Below are positions 1 to 8,882 of a stretch of DNA of 64,000 nt, in pieces. The stretch is taken from positions 186,001-250,000 of the forward strand of contig NZ_JALEGV010000012.1 in the NCBI RefSeq assembly GCF_022763245.1. Reading direction: 5' to 3'. A program made the translations under genes and the position numbers. Position 1 is the stretch's first letter, and each line of letters opens with the position of its first letter. The notes below the pieces were generated by a model. The model was not told where the DNA came from. It did no database searches and saw only the letters and a program-made list of their open reading frames with translations. This stretch comes from Oricola sp. GTDB lineage: Bacteria; Pseudomonadota; Alphaproteobacteria; Rhizobiales; Rhizobiaceae.

Positions 1-1944
1 CGCGGCGAGGAACAGGCCCGCAACAGCCTGCGCACCGCCCTGTCCGACATCCGCCGCGAACTCGGCGACGCCGTCGAAACCGACGGCGACACCCTCGTTC
101 TCGCCCTCTCGGTCGTCGATACCGACATCGCCCGCCTCCGCCAGCGCGCCCGCGACGCCGATGCCCATGCCGATGCCGATGACGGACGCCCCCTCGGCGA
201 TTTCTTCGCCGGCGACTTCCTGGCGGGAGAGGATTTCGGCGATGCCGACGACGGCTGGCTCACCGCCCGGCGCTCGGAATTCGCGGAGCTCGCCGCTGTC
301 ATCCTGCAGCGCCGCATCGACCGGCTGCGCGAGGCCGGCGACTTCGCCCGCGCCGTCGCCGACGCCCGCGATCTCCTGTCCCTCGATCCGTTCCGCGAGG
401 AGAGCCACCGCCTCCTGATGCGCCTCTATGCGCAGAACGGCGAGCGCTCCCGCGCCATCGCCCAGTTCCGGACCTGCCGCGCCATCCTGCGCGCCGAACT
501 CGACGTCGAACCGTCGCCGGAAACCGCGGCGCTCGCCGACGAGATCGCCCTCTCCACCCAGTCGCCCGCCGCCGCGCTCCACCGCCTCTCAGCCGACGCG
601 GCCGCAAGCAGCAGCGCCCGCGACACGGGCCGGCCGCCGGCCGCGGCGGACCCCTCCATCGCCGTCCTGCCCTTCACCAATCTGAGCGGCGACGCGGAGC
701 AGGACTTTCTGGCTGCCGGCATCGCCGAGGACATTCTGACCGATCTCTCCTGCGTGTCAGGCCTCTCCGTCACCTCGACCGGATCGACGGCCATGTATCG
801 CAACGCGGTGGCGCGTCCCGACGAGGTCGCCGCCCAGCTCGGCGTCAGCTACGTGCTGGAGGGCAGCCTGCGCCGGTCGGGCGAGACGATCCGCGTCACC
901 GCCAAATTGGTGGAAGGCCGCACCAACCGCCTGATCTGGGCCCAGCGCTACGACCGCGCCCTGGTCGAGATGTTCGAACTGCAAAGCGAGATCGCCGAAA
1001 GCGTCGCCGCGGCGCTGCAGTTGCGGCTGTCGTCCCGCCCTGGCACCGTGCTCGGCGTGCGCGGCACCCGCAGCATCGAGGCGCATGAACACTACCTGCG
1101 CGGACGCGCCTATCTCAGGGAGATGACGCGGCGCAGCGTCGATCTGTCGAGGCGCTCCTTCGAGGCCGCCATCGCGCTCGATCCGGATTACGCGCACGCC
1201 TATGCCGGCCTCGCCGAGAGCCTGACCATGCTCGGTTTCCACTACCAGCTTCCCCGGGAGGAACTGGACGAGGCGCCCGAATTCAGCCGCCGCGCGCTAC
1301 GCCTCGATCCCGGCCTCGCCGAGGCCCATTGTTCGCTCGGGCGCTACCATTCGCTGTTCCTGCGCCCGAACGAGGCGGACACCGCCTTTCTGCGCGCGAT
1401 CGAACTGTCGCCGGACCTGCAGGAAGCGCATGTCTATCGCGGCGGCATGTTCATGTCGCTCGGCCGGATGGAGGAGGGCTACGCCTGCTTCCGCCGCGCC
1501 TACGAGATCGACCCCCGCGACCTGCATTCCTGCATGATGCTCTTGTCCAGCCAGACCGCGACCGGCCGCACGCAGGAGGCGCGCGCCACCGCGCGCCGCG
1601 TCCACGCGCTCACCCAGACGCGCATCGGCCTCAACCCCTATGACGACCGCGCCGTCTATGTGGGCGCCATGGCGCTCGTCGCGCTTGGCGACACCGCCGA
1701 GGCGCGCCGCTGGGCCGACACGGCGGCGGCGTTCGAGATCGAGGATCCGCGCACGACCTACAACATCGCCTGTCTCTTCGGCCTGCTCGGCGCCCGCGAC
1801 GACGCCCTCCGCTTCCTGCGCCGCACCCTGTCCCTCGGCGTGTCACCCTCCAAGACCGCCTGGATGCGCGACCACGACCCCGACCTCGCCGCCATCCGCA
1901 ACGACCCGCAATTCCGCCAGGCCTTCGAGGCCCACGGGGCGTAG
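1..1944 (+). CDS. BTAD / TolB-like / TPR transcriptional regulator, 5' end outside window
   Basis: The reading frame is open from base 1, so the gene begins upstream of the window and its N-terminal DNA-binding (winged-helix) part is only partly present. The visible part shows a bacterial transcriptional activator (BTAD) helical repeat region over about the first 190 codons. A TolB/FlgO-like domain follows (motifs AVLPFTNLSGD and GVSYVLEGSLRRSGE), then a run of tetratricopeptide repeats to the C-terminus. This architecture is common in alphaproteobacterial regulators of the SARP/adenylate-cyclase-associated type. The target genes cannot be inferred. It ends 18 bp from the stop of the convergent downstream gene. 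Confidence 0.8.
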   Translation, partial: RGEEQARNSLRTALSDIRRELGDAVETDGDTLVLALSVVDTDIARLRQRARDADAHADADDGRPLGDFFAGDFLAGEDFGDADDGWLTARRSEFAELAAVILQRRIDRLREAGDFARAVADARDLLSLDPFREESHRLLMRLYAQNGERSRAIAQFRTCRAILRAELDVEPSPETAALADEIALSTQSPAAALHRLSADAAASSSARDTGRPPAAADPSIAVLPFTNLSGDAEQDFLAAGIAEDILTDLSCVSGLSVTSTGSTAMYRNAVARPDEVAAQLGVSYVLEGSLRRSGETIRVTAKLVEGRTNRLIWAQRYDRALVEMFELQSEIAESVAAALQLRLSSRPGTVLGVRGTRSIEAHEHYLRGRAYLREMTRRSVDLSRRSFEAAIALDPDYAHAYAGLAESLTMLGFHYQLPREELDEAPEFSRRALRLDPGLAEAHCSLGRYHSLFLRPNEADTAFLRAIELSPDLQEAHVYRGGMFMSLGRMEEGYACFRRAYEIDPRDLHSCMMLLSSQTATGRTQEARATARRVHALTQTRIGLNPYDDRAVYVGAMALVALGDTAEARRWADTAAAFEIEDPRTTYNIACLFGLLGARDDALRFLRRTLSLGVSPSKTAWMRDHDPDLAAIRNDPQFRQAFEAHGA

Positions 1945-1961
1945 GCGGGAGGCCTTGCCCC

Positions 1962-3209
1962 CTACCCCCCAATCCTAAACCGCGCCCTGCCCACCATCGC
2001 GTGCAGGCAGGCCTTGCCGTCCTTGATCGGGGTGCCCCAGCGGGCGGCGTCGCCTTGCGGGATGCAGGATTGATCCGAGACCTCGCCGAAGGCGGTGTAG
2101 AAGACGTCGAGGTGATCGCCGGCGAAGATCACGCTCGGCGCCATCACGCCCCACTCGGAAAAGGGCTGGTCATGGGTGACGAGCGTCCTGCCCTTCCGCC
2201 AGCGCAGCCCGTCGTCCGACCAGGCGTAGCGGATTTCCTGGTCCCGGTGGAACTCGCCGTCGCCGAGCGTCGTGTAGAAGGCGTGGTAGCCGCCGTCGTC
2301 GTGATAGACCTCCTGGATGTTCAGCGGCAGCGACGCGGCCCGCAGATCCAGCGACCATGGCAGATTGGCGAGATCGAGCGCGTTGACGGTCTCGATCTCG
2401 GGATCGGCCAGTCGCGTGTCGGCGAAGGTCGCCCGCATCAGCGCGATCCCGTCGAGATCGTCGCCCGTGCCTGAGCGCGGATCCTTCAGCCGCAGCGCGG
2501 TGTAGTAGAGTTCGACCGCGCCGTCCCGCCTGACGACGACGCTCGGTTCCTGCACGCTGTTTCCATAGGCGCGGGCGTCGGCGACATAGTCGAGGACGGG
2601 CGTCTCCCGAACCTTCTCGAACACCGCATTGTCGCGCATCAGCGCCTGCCGGATCGTCCGGCCCGCAAGGTGGACCTTCGCGGCCCCGATCGCGTAGCGC
2701 GCCGGCACGAACCCCGCCTCGCCGTGATGTCCGGTGGCGCTGTAGAAGAGATGCAGCGCGCCGTCGATCACGACGGGAAACGCCGTCTCCACCTTCTCGC
2801 TGTCATAGGTGCCCGCTTCCGGCGCGAGCGCCGGAAGCGGGCGGAAGCGCCATGTCCGGCCCTCGTCGTCGCTGTGGGCATAGAAGATCGCCGCCCCCTG
2901 CCGGTGCCGCGGCCCGTCCGGATCGAAACAGCGTTCGACCGTCGTCTCCGGATCGAACAGGTACTCGTCCCCGTCGAACGCCCCGTCGCCGTCGCGATCG
3001 CAGACATGGTTCGTCACGAAGAGATGATAGCCGCTCTCATCCGCGATCACCCCGGGATCCGCCAGAAACGCCGGCATCCCCGCCCTGCCGGTGTCGACAA
3101 CCTTCGCGTTCTCCACCATCTCCAGCAAAAGCGGCTCCGCCGCGGTCACGGGCGCGAAGGACAGGGCGAAGAGGATCGCCAGTTGCGCGATGCGAGCTCT
3201 CAAGACCAT
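1962..3209 (-). CDS. Secreted beta-propeller protein (glycosyl hydrolase 43-like fold)
   Basis: About 415 aa. It starts with a signal peptide (basic residues, then a hydrophobic stretch ending near VTAAEP), so it is probably periplasmic or secreted. The mature part has repeated motifs typical of five-bladed propellers of the GH43/32/68 type (GYHLFVTNH, LHLFYSATG, VELYYTALR, YHAFYTTLG, LDVFYTAFG). It also has an Asp-rich DRDGDGAFDGDE stretch that looks like a calcium-binding loop. The substrate is unknown and no catalytic triad can be assigned safely. The ATG at 3209 is very close to an AAGGAG sequence. A TTG at 3203 has better spacing (8 nt) and may be the true start. It converges on the upstream regulator. 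Confidence 0.6.
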   Translation of the reverse strand: MVLRARIAQLAILFALSFAPVTAAEPLLLEMVENAKVVDTGRAGMPAFLADPGVIADESGYHLFVTNHVCDRDGDGAFDGDEYLFDPETTVERCFDPDGPRHRQGAAIFYAHSDDEGRTWRFRPLPALAPEAGTYDSEKVETAFPVVIDGALHLFYSATGHHGEAGFVPARYAIGAAKVHLAGRTIRQALMRDNAVFEKVRETPVLDYVADARAYGNSVQEPSVVVRRDGAVELYYTALRLKDPRSGTGDDLDGIALMRATFADTRLADPEIETVNALDLANLPWSLDLRAASLPLNIQEVYHDDGGYHAFYTTLGDGEFHRDQEIRYAWSDDGLRWRKGRTLVTHDQPFSEWGVMAPSVIFAGDHLDVFYTAFGEVSDQSCIPQGDAARWGTPIKDGKACLHAMVGRARFRIGG

Positions 3210-3333
3210 CTCTCCTTCGACGCGTCGGGCTGGACATGGCGCATTGGCGAGCCCGGGCGGGCTTGCAGGTGAGTTCGAGGCGTTTGGTTGCCTCGAAGGG
3301 CAGGTGTTCAGACCGGTCGCACGACCGCGAGAC

Positions 3334-3768
3334 CTAAGGGATCTCGTCGGAGCGCGAACCTGAAAGTATCCAATCCGCGACACGTTTGACAGTTTCCGGA
3401 GCACGGCCTTTCGTCAGCGCGCACTCCCAGACCACGAGGTTCCTCCAACCGGCCTCTTCGGCCTCTTCGAGGTTCTGCGCGTCACGTCGCTTGTTGCGTT
3501 CGAATTTCGCCGCCCAATAGGCTCGGTTCGTCTGCGGGACTCGAGCCTTCGCGCAGCCGTGCCCGTGCCAGAAGCAGCCATTCACCCAAATGAGGGCACG
3601 ATGCTTCCTGAGACAGAGGTCCGGCTTCCCCTTGACGCCCTTGCAATGAAGCGAATAGCGGAATCCGAGCGCGTGCAGCCCGCGCCGGACGACCATTTCG
3701 GGCGCTGTGTCTTCCCGCCTTACGGCTGCCATCACCTTGCTGCGTTTCTCTGGAGGAAAGATGTCCAT
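3334..3768 (-). CDS. vsr: Very short patch repair endonuclease Vsr
   Basis: 144 aa, the usual Vsr size. The start at 3768 gives the typical N-terminus MDIFPPEKRSKVM. A GTG/ATG further upstream would add an atypical leader. The core motifs are present: GKPDLCL with the metal-binding Asp50, and WVNGCFWHGHGC with His68 and the zinc Cys/His residues. Vsr nicks 5' of T in T:G mismatches produced by deamination of 5-methylcytosine, and so limits mutation at sites methylated by the partner methyltransferase. It is transcribed divergently from the cytosine methyltransferase gene, with 193 bp between them. This is the usual company of Vsr in type II restriction-modification loci. Confidence 0.92.
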   Translation of the reverse strand: MDIFPPEKRSKVMAAVRREDTAPEMVVRRGLHALGFRYSLHCKGVKGKPDLCLRKHRALIWVNGCFWHGHGCAKARVPQTNRAYWAAKFERNKRRDAQNLEEAEEAGWRNLVVWECALTKGRAPETVKRVADWILSGSRSDEIP

Positions 3769-3961
3769 CCGCACGCAATAGGAATGAAAGAGGCCCATTC
3801 GGTGGCCAGGCCGTCCGCTTGGCGGTTCTTTCGCCGGCAAGTTGACACTTGCAATCTTTGTTCCCTTAATGTTCTGATAGCGGCACGATGCTTGGCCAAG
3901 TTTGGCGTGCAAAACCCGTCGCGGAACTCGGCGGAAATCGAGAATCGGTTATGAGGTAGGT

Positions 3962-5185
3962 ATGGCGCACTTCATTTCACTTTTTTCCGGGGCCGGCGGC
4001 CTAGATTTGGGTCTTGAGATGGCCGGCTGGCAATGCCGCTACGCCTCGGACATCGACCCTGACGCCGTCGCGACGATCGAAGCGAACAGAGCTGCGAAGT
4101 TGCGATGCGGCGCGCATTTGGCGTTCGCCGACGCCCATGTCGAGAAGGCCGACGTCACGAAGTTGCACGGCGCGGACATTCTTGCGTCCGCCGGCGCCAA
4201 GCGCGGCGAAATCCCGCTGATTGCAGGAGGGCCGCCTTGCCAGTCCTGGAGCAGCGCCGGTCACCAGCTCGGCTTCGACGATCCGAGAGGGCGCCTTTGG
4301 TCGGACTTTGTCAGGATCGCAGAGGAAATCGACGCCCGCTGGCTCGTGTTTGAAAACGTTCGCGGATTGCTCACGGCCCGTGGAGCGGACGGCGTGCCCG
4401 GCTCCGCGCTGGCGACGATACGGAAGAATCTGCTGCATGCGGGCTTTCAGACCACTGTCGCACTGCTTAACGCCGCGGATTTCGGCGTTCCTCAACGACG
4501 CGTCAGACTGTTCATTGTCGGCTACAGGGCGGGTGACGCGCCTGCGTTCCCGTCACCGACCCATACGAAGAACGGCGATGAGGCGCAGGGACTGTCCCCA
4601 TGGGTTTCTCTTGGGGACTGCCTGTCGGAGATAGCGCCCGTCTCGGATCAGGAGATCATCAGGCCGACGGGGAAGATGGCCCTGGAATTGGCCGGAATCC
4701 CGCCGGGCTCCGGCGTCAAGAGCATGGGAAAAGTGGAATCGACGCGGCCTGGCGGGCATTGGGGCTACAAGCAGGGAGCCTTCGTCGCCGATCCTGCGCT
4801 CCCGTCGCGGACGGTCACTGCGAGTTCCCAGCAAGATTGGCTGAGGGATCCGATGCTCGGATTGAGGCGGCTGTCTCCGCGCGAATGCGCCGCTTTGCAG
4901 ACATTTCCGGAAACGTTCGTCTGGGCAGCCCGGCGTAGCGCGCAGTATCGCTTGATAGGAAACTCAGTGCCCCCCAGGCTGGCCGCCGCCATCGGCTCGC
5001 AGCTGTTGGGCGCCGTCGCTGGTCTGGAAAGGCCGGTCTCCGAACCGCATGAAGGTCTTTCTCCCTTGCCGCCTGAGCTGCAGGCCGCGATCAACTACAC
5101 CGCGAGAGAAGAAAGGGCGAACGGCCATTCCCGCAGGCTTGCCCCGAGCCGACGAAAGAGACGCGCGCCCGTCGCGAATGTGTGA
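3962..5185 (+). CDS. DNA (cytosine-5-)-methyltransferase of a type II R-M system
   Basis: 407 aa from the ATG at 3962, which has GAGG five bases upstream. Conserved C5-methyltransferase motifs appear in order: FSGAGGLDLGLE (SAM binding, motif I), GGPPCQSWS with catalytic Cys93 (IV), FENVRG (VI), PQRRVRLFIVG (VIII) and IGNSVPPRLA (X). The variable region between VIII and X should set the target sequence, which cannot be read here. It protects host DNA against the endonuclease encoded 3 bp downstream, and its methylated product is the likely substrate background for Vsr. The flanking AT-richer DNA and less GC-biased codons suggest acquisition by transfer. Confidence 0.93.
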   Translation: MAHFISLFSGAGGLDLGLEMAGWQCRYASDIDPDAVATIEANRAAKLRCGAHLAFADAHVEKADVTKLHGADILASAGAKRGEIPLIAGGPPCQSWSSAGHQLGFDDPRGRLWSDFVRIAEEIDARWLVFENVRGLLTARGADGVPGSALATIRKNLLHAGFQTTVALLNAADFGVPQRRVRLFIVGYRAGDAPAFPSPTHTKNGDEAQGLSPWVSLGDCLSEIAPVSDQEIIRPTGKMALELAGIPPGSGVKSMGKVESTRPGGHWGYKQGAFVADPALPSRTVTASSQQDWLRDPMLGLRRLSPRECAALQTFPETFVWAARRSAQYRLIGNSVPPRLAAAIGSQLLGAVAGLERPVSEPHEGLSPLPPELQAAINYTAREERANGHSRRLAPSRRKRRAPVANV

Positions 5186-5188
5186 GCC

Positions 5189-6106
5189 ATGCCGACCCCC
5201 GAACAAATCGCGGAAAACGAACGAAACTGCGCGATTGCTCGAGGAATCTATTTCAACAGTCGAGACGCCGAGGTGTCACGATCGGACTGGCACGCCGCGC
5301 TGAAAGACGCGCGCGGGACGATCGCGGACGCGCTCAGAGCTTCGGACTATCTGCGGAACCCGTCAGCCGCCCTTCAACGAAGCGGCTTCCACATGGCGGC
5401 GTTCCGCAACCTCCTCGCACCCCCATGCAGCCAGGACCAGTTCCGCATCCTTTGCGGGTCTTGGCCGAAAGCGAGCGAAAAGTCCGGGAGCCCCCTGAAA
5501 TCCGAGACCGCGGACGAGGTCGAGGCCGTGCTCAAGGAGTGGTTCGACCCCGCTGCAGCTCCCTGGATCGCCCACGACCGAAATCCGACGAGACCGGAAT
5601 TGCGCACCGCGCTTCAAAGGGCGTCCGCCTTCATCGCCTTGCAACGCTTTCAAACGGTCCAGAGGAGCCGTATCTCCGAGCAGCAGGAATCTGCCGTGAT
5701 CGGACTGTTGACTTCGCTTGGTTGGACGAAGCTGCCAAGCAGAATGATCGACACCCGCGCCGCGGTCGACAAGAAAACGTTCATGCACAAGACCAGGTTT
5801 GCGACCGCGACGACCACCTCGCAGGAAGTGGACATCGCTTGCGGGTTGGGAGGCACCGTCGTCGCGGCGATCGAGTGCAAGGTGACGAACGACGAAACCA
5901 ACTCGGTCAAACGGATAAACGACGTCTTGAAGAAAGCTGCCGCGTGGCACGCGCATTGGGGCAGTTTCGTGGAGACCGTGGCGGTCTTGCAGGGCGTGAT
6001 CGCTCCCAAGGACGTGCACAGGCTCTCGGACGAACGCGTGCACGTCTTCTGGTCGCACGATCTGGAGCACTTCAGCAGTTGGATTGAAAAAAGGCTGGCA
6101 AGCTGA
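5189..6106 (+). CDS. XamI-family type II restriction endonuclease
   Basis: 305 aa, starting 3 bp after the methyltransferase stop, so the two genes are almost certainly co-transcribed. The C-terminal half resembles the XamI endonuclease family: a KTRFATAT...EVDIACGLGG segment is followed by AAIECKVTND. Asp215 and the E229-C230-K231 triad fit a PD-(D/E)xK nuclease core. The family name rests on remembered motif similarity. The cut site should not be assumed to match that of XamI, particularly as the partner here is a C5-cytosine methyltransferase. No other gene belonging to the system follows. Confidence 0.75.
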   Translation: MPTPEQIAENERNCAIARGIYFNSRDAEVSRSDWHAALKDARGTIADALRASDYLRNPSAALQRSGFHMAAFRNLLAPPCSQDQFRILCGSWPKASEKSGSPLKSETADEVEAVLKEWFDPAAAPWIAHDRNPTRPELRTALQRASAFIALQRFQTVQRSRISEQQESAVIGLLTSLGWTKLPSRMIDTRAAVDKKTFMHKTRFATATTTSQEVDIACGLGGTVVAAIECKVTNDETNSVKRINDVLKKAAAWHAHWGSFVETVAVLQGVIAPKDVHRLSDERVHVFWSHDLEHFSSWIEKRLAS

Positions 6107-6267
6107 CGGCCACGGCCAAGTCCCCGGCCGCCCGCACTGATCCTCGCCCTCAGTGCCGCTCCCCCCGAAACATCTGAAACACTCCGCCCCGCCCGCCGAA
6201 ATCGGGCTGAAACGCCCGCATGGGAAACCGTCTTCATCGGCAAACGCCATCGGAAAAGGACAGACCC

Positions 6268-6603
6268 ATGAACATCACCGAACAGATCCTCGGCGACCGC
6301 ACCGTCAAGCTCCTGCTGCAGGGCCTTCTCGACCGTGACGGCGCGCAGGTGGCCGGGCCGCGCCTGGCGCGGGCCGCGGCGGACAACGACACCACGGTCG
6401 TCGACCTGAAGGGCGTTCCGGCCGTCGGCGCGGCCGGGCTGCGCGTCCTCGTCGAGACCGCCATGTCGGCGGACCGCAACCGCACCCGCGTGGTCGCGGT
6501 CAACACGCCGGAAGCGGCGCGCCGGGTCATGTACACGACCGGCCTCGACGACATCGTCGACATCGCCGACGACGACCACACAGGTTTTCCCGACGCCGCC
6601 TGA
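6268..6603 (+). CDS. STAS-domain (anti-anti-sigma-like) protein lacking the usual Ser
   Basis: 111 aa from the ATG at 6268, which is preceded by GGAAAAGGACAG. The pattern of alternating strands and helices, with DTTVVDLKGVPAVGAAGLRVLVE, fits a single STAS domain as in SpoIIAA-type anti-sigma-factor antagonists. At the position where such proteins usually carry the phosphorylated Ser of a D-S-S/S-G-L motif, this one reads G-A-A-G-L. It may therefore act without phospho-switching. No anti-sigma kinase or phosphatase gene is adjacent. The partner is unknown. Confidence 0.65.
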   Translation: MNITEQILGDRTVKLLLQGLLDRDGAQVAGPRLARAAADNDTTVVDLKGVPAVGAAGLRVLVETAMSADRNRTRVVAVNTPEAARRVMYTTGLDDIVDIADDDHTGFPDAA

Positions 6604-6742
6604 CCTTTCTCGCTGACCTCCCCCGGCGACGCGCGCGGCGGCCACCTCCTCCCGGTGGACAGCCGCGCGCGACTTTCCCTTTGGTCGCAGTCACTTCGGC
6701 GTTTTCGCGCCGCAAACTGTCCACCGCCACGCCGCCGCGCCC

Positions 6743-7741
6743 ATGCTGGCCCGCATGACGGATTACGTGAAGGACAGGCTGGACCAGGCGATTGCGCGCA
6801 ACCGCGCGGCGCTCTCGCGCATCGTCGCGGCGCTGTTCGTGCGCGCCGGGCTGGACGAGGGCGGCGCCGACACGCTGCCGCGCCATGTCTGGCGGACGAT
6901 CCTCGCCGTGCTGTTGCCCGCCGAATCCGCCACCCGCCGCCTCGTCGCCATCGCCGCCCACGACATCGCGGTGCGGCTGCGCCATCGCGCCGGCCGCCCC
7001 GTCTCCCGCAGAAAAGCCCGCCCCGTCCCGGCAGCAAGCCCAGCGAAGCCTGCGGCCCGGACGCCAACCTCGCCCGAGGCTCCGGCGACCACCACCGCAT
7101 GGATCACGCCGCCTGCCCCGCCCCGGCCGGTCACGCGCACCGGCGTCTTCTGGCAGGGCCGCCTCGTGCGTCCGGGCGAGACGCCATGGGCGCCGAAAGC
7201 GCGCAAGAGCGACAACGGTTTCACGCGCTCGCCGGCCTTCCCGCTCTTCGATCCGCCGCGCCGCTTCTTCGACAATCTGGGATCCGCCGCGGGGACACCC
7301 CGCGTGCGGTTCCTGTCCGCCGTACCGCTGCCGGTCTATCTGCGCGTGGTGCCGCCGCCGGAGGAGCCGGAACCGGACGACACGGGCGAGATCGACGCGG
7401 CGCGCCTCTGCCGCCGGCTGGTCGCGCTGCGGTCCGCCCTCGACGACCTGCCCGGCCTTGCGCTGCGCTTCGCCCGCCGCAAGGCCCGGCGCGACTGGAC
7501 GCTGGCGCGCCTCGCCGCGCCCCGCGAGGCCGCCGACAGCCGGCCGTCGCTTCACGGGTCAGCACCGCGGACCGACGCCCGCACTGTCTGTCGCCAGATC
7601 GCGGCGCTCGGCCCGCCGCTCAGGCGCGGCCATCCGCCGGGGCTGCGAAAACGGAGCCGCCACCCGATCGACGACATCTTGAGGGAATGCCACCACATCG
7701 CGCTGGACGCCGCGCGATGCCGCCCCGCCATGGCCGGCTGA
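6743..7741 (+). CDS. Hypothetical protein, unknown function
   Basis: 332 aa, with no family recognised. The N-terminal ~90 residues are helical and rich in Ala and Arg. A Pro-rich, probably disordered linker follows (about residues 90-130). The second half contains aromatic/Pro motifs (FPLFDPPRRFFDN, PLPVYLRVVPPPEEPE) and Cys/His pairs near the C-terminus (RECHHIALDAARC). No signal peptide or membrane segment is seen. Start choice is uncertain, because an ATG at 6755 is equally plausible and neither has a clear ribosome site. The reading frame is supported by codon-position GC bias and by ending just before the repeat cluster. Confidence 0.55.
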   Translation: MLARMTDYVKDRLDQAIARNRAALSRIVAALFVRAGLDEGGADTLPRHVWRTILAVLLPAESATRRLVAIAAHDIAVRLRHRAGRPVSRRKARPVPAASPAKPAARTPTSPEAPATTTAWITPPAPPRPVTRTGVFWQGRLVRPGETPWAPKARKSDNGFTRSPAFPLFDPPRRFFDNLGSAAGTPRVRFLSAVPLPVYLRVVPPPEEPEPDDTGEIDAARLCRRLVALRSALDDLPGLALRFARRKARRDWTLARLAAPREAADSRPSLHGSAPRTDARTVCRQIAALGPPLRRGHPPGLRKRSRHPIDDILRECHHIALDAARCRPAMAG

Positions 7742-7743
7742 CA

Positions 7744-7957
7744 CAGGGGCCCGCCAGCAAGGACGAAGCCCGCAGCTTGAGGGCGGGACACCAGGGGCCC
7801 GCCAGCAAGGGCGAAGCCCGCAGCTTAAAGGCGGGAAAAAGACTCACGGGAAAGAGACTTGCCTGCCCCGGCAGCGACGAATGCAATGAGGAGCTTAAGG
7901 CCGGGGCGTCAGGGGCCCGCCAGCAAGGGCGAAGCCCGTAGCTTAAGGGCGGGAAAG
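7744..7957. repeat. Cluster of four palindromic extragenic repeats
   Basis: Three near-identical direct repeats begin at 7744, 7792 and 7910 (about 46 bp each). Their cores at 7750-7787, 7798-7835 and 7916-7953 read CCCGCC-N26-GGCGGG, with a nested GGGC-GAA-GCCC hairpin in units 2 and 3. A diverged fourth unit at 7866-7906 has the stem changed on both arms (CCCCGGC/GCCGGGG) but keeps the GAGCTTAAGG segment. That pattern fits selection on structure. The cluster fills the space between two convergent genes, where such elements can stop transcription or stabilise mRNA ends. It is not a CRISPR array, because spacing is irregular and units are few. Confidence 0.8.
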
Positions 7958-7961
7958 AGAT

Positions 7962-8861
7962 CTAGATTCTTACGCGAATCCCGTGGGCCTTCTCGCCCTG
8001 CGGCTCGACATGGATGGCGATGGAGGCGCCGGGCACGAAATCGCGGATCGCGTCCTCCAGCCGGTCGCAGATCTCATGCGCCGCGCCGACGCTCATGGTC
8101 TTCGGCACGACGAGGTGGAAATCGATGAAGGTCGCCGGGCCGGCGACGCGGGTCCGCAGATCGTGCACGTCGATCGAGCCCTCGGCATTGGCGGCGATGA
8201 TCTCCTTGATCCGCACCTCGTCGGCCGGTTCGACGGCCCGGTCCATCAGCGCGTTGACGGAGGTCGAGATCACCTTCCAGCCCTGCCAGAGGATGTTGAT
8301 CGCGACCGCGATCGCCAACAGCGGATCGAGGATCGCATATCCGGTGACCAGCGCCAGGACGAGGCCGATGAAGACGCCGATCGAGGTCACCACGTCGGAG
8401 AAGATGTGATGGCCGTCGGCGACGAGCGCCGGCGACCGCTTTTGCCGCCCGACCCGGATCAGGAGATAGGCCCAGACGCCGTTGATCGCCGAGGCGAAGA
8501 GGTTGATCGCAAGGCCGAGCCCCGGCGCGGCGGGCAGCGCCGGGTTGGCAAGCGCGCCGACCGCCTGCTGCACGATCAGAAGTGCGGCGACCACGATCAG
8601 CACGCCCTCCAGCACGGCGGAGAAATACTCCGCCTTGTGGTGGCCGAACTGGTGGTCGGCATCCGCCGGCCGCTGGGCGTAGGTGATCGCGGCCAGCGCG
8701 ATCACGGCGGCGATCACGTTGACGGTCGATTCCAGCCCATCGGACAGAAGCGCCACCGACCCGGTGACATACCAGGCGACGAGCTTCAGGCCCATCACGC
8801 CGATCGCGACGGCAATGGACCACGTCGCCAGCCGCTTCACGGCCGGATCGAATTCCGTCAT
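7962..8861 (-). CDS. Cation diffusion facilitator (CDF) family metal transporter
   Basis: 299 aa inner-membrane protein with about six transmembrane segments in the first 210 residues and a cytoplasmic C-terminal ferredoxin-like domain. Family hallmarks are LLSDGLES in TM2, DADHQFGHHKAEYFSA in the loop after TM2 and ADGHHIFSDVVTS in TM5. It should export a divalent cation (Zn, Fe, Mn or Co) in exchange for protons. The TM2 site reads D41xxxS45 rather than the D/HxxxD common in Zn-transporting members, so metal choice is uncertain. It lies 21 bp downstream of trpE(G) on the same strand and may share its transcript. Confidence 0.9.
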   Translation of the reverse strand: MTEFDPAVKRLATWSIAVAIGVMGLKLVAWYVTGSVALLSDGLESTVNVIAAVIALAAITYAQRPADADHQFGHHKAEYFSAVLEGVLIVVAALLIVQQAVGALANPALPAAPGLGLAINLFASAINGVWAYLLIRVGRQKRSPALVADGHHIFSDVVTSIGVFIGLVLALVTGYAILDPLLAIAVAINILWQGWKVISTSVNALMDRAVEPADEVRIKEIIAANAEGSIDVHDLRTRVAGPATFIDFHLVVPKTMSVGAAHEICDRLEDAIRDFVPGASIAIHVEPQGEKAHGIRVRI

Positions 8862-8882
8862 CGGGCCTTCGCCCTCCTTGCG

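Noticed and set aside
6655-7941. A 428-codon open frame running through the palindromic repeats
   Set aside because: It competes with the 6743-7741 frame, has a low-complexity Arg/Ala/Pro translation, and its end is simply a translation of the repeats.
7744-7957. CRISPR array
   Set aside because: Units are few, irregularly spaced and mutually diverged, with two units practically adjacent. There are no cas genes and no unique spacers of constant length.
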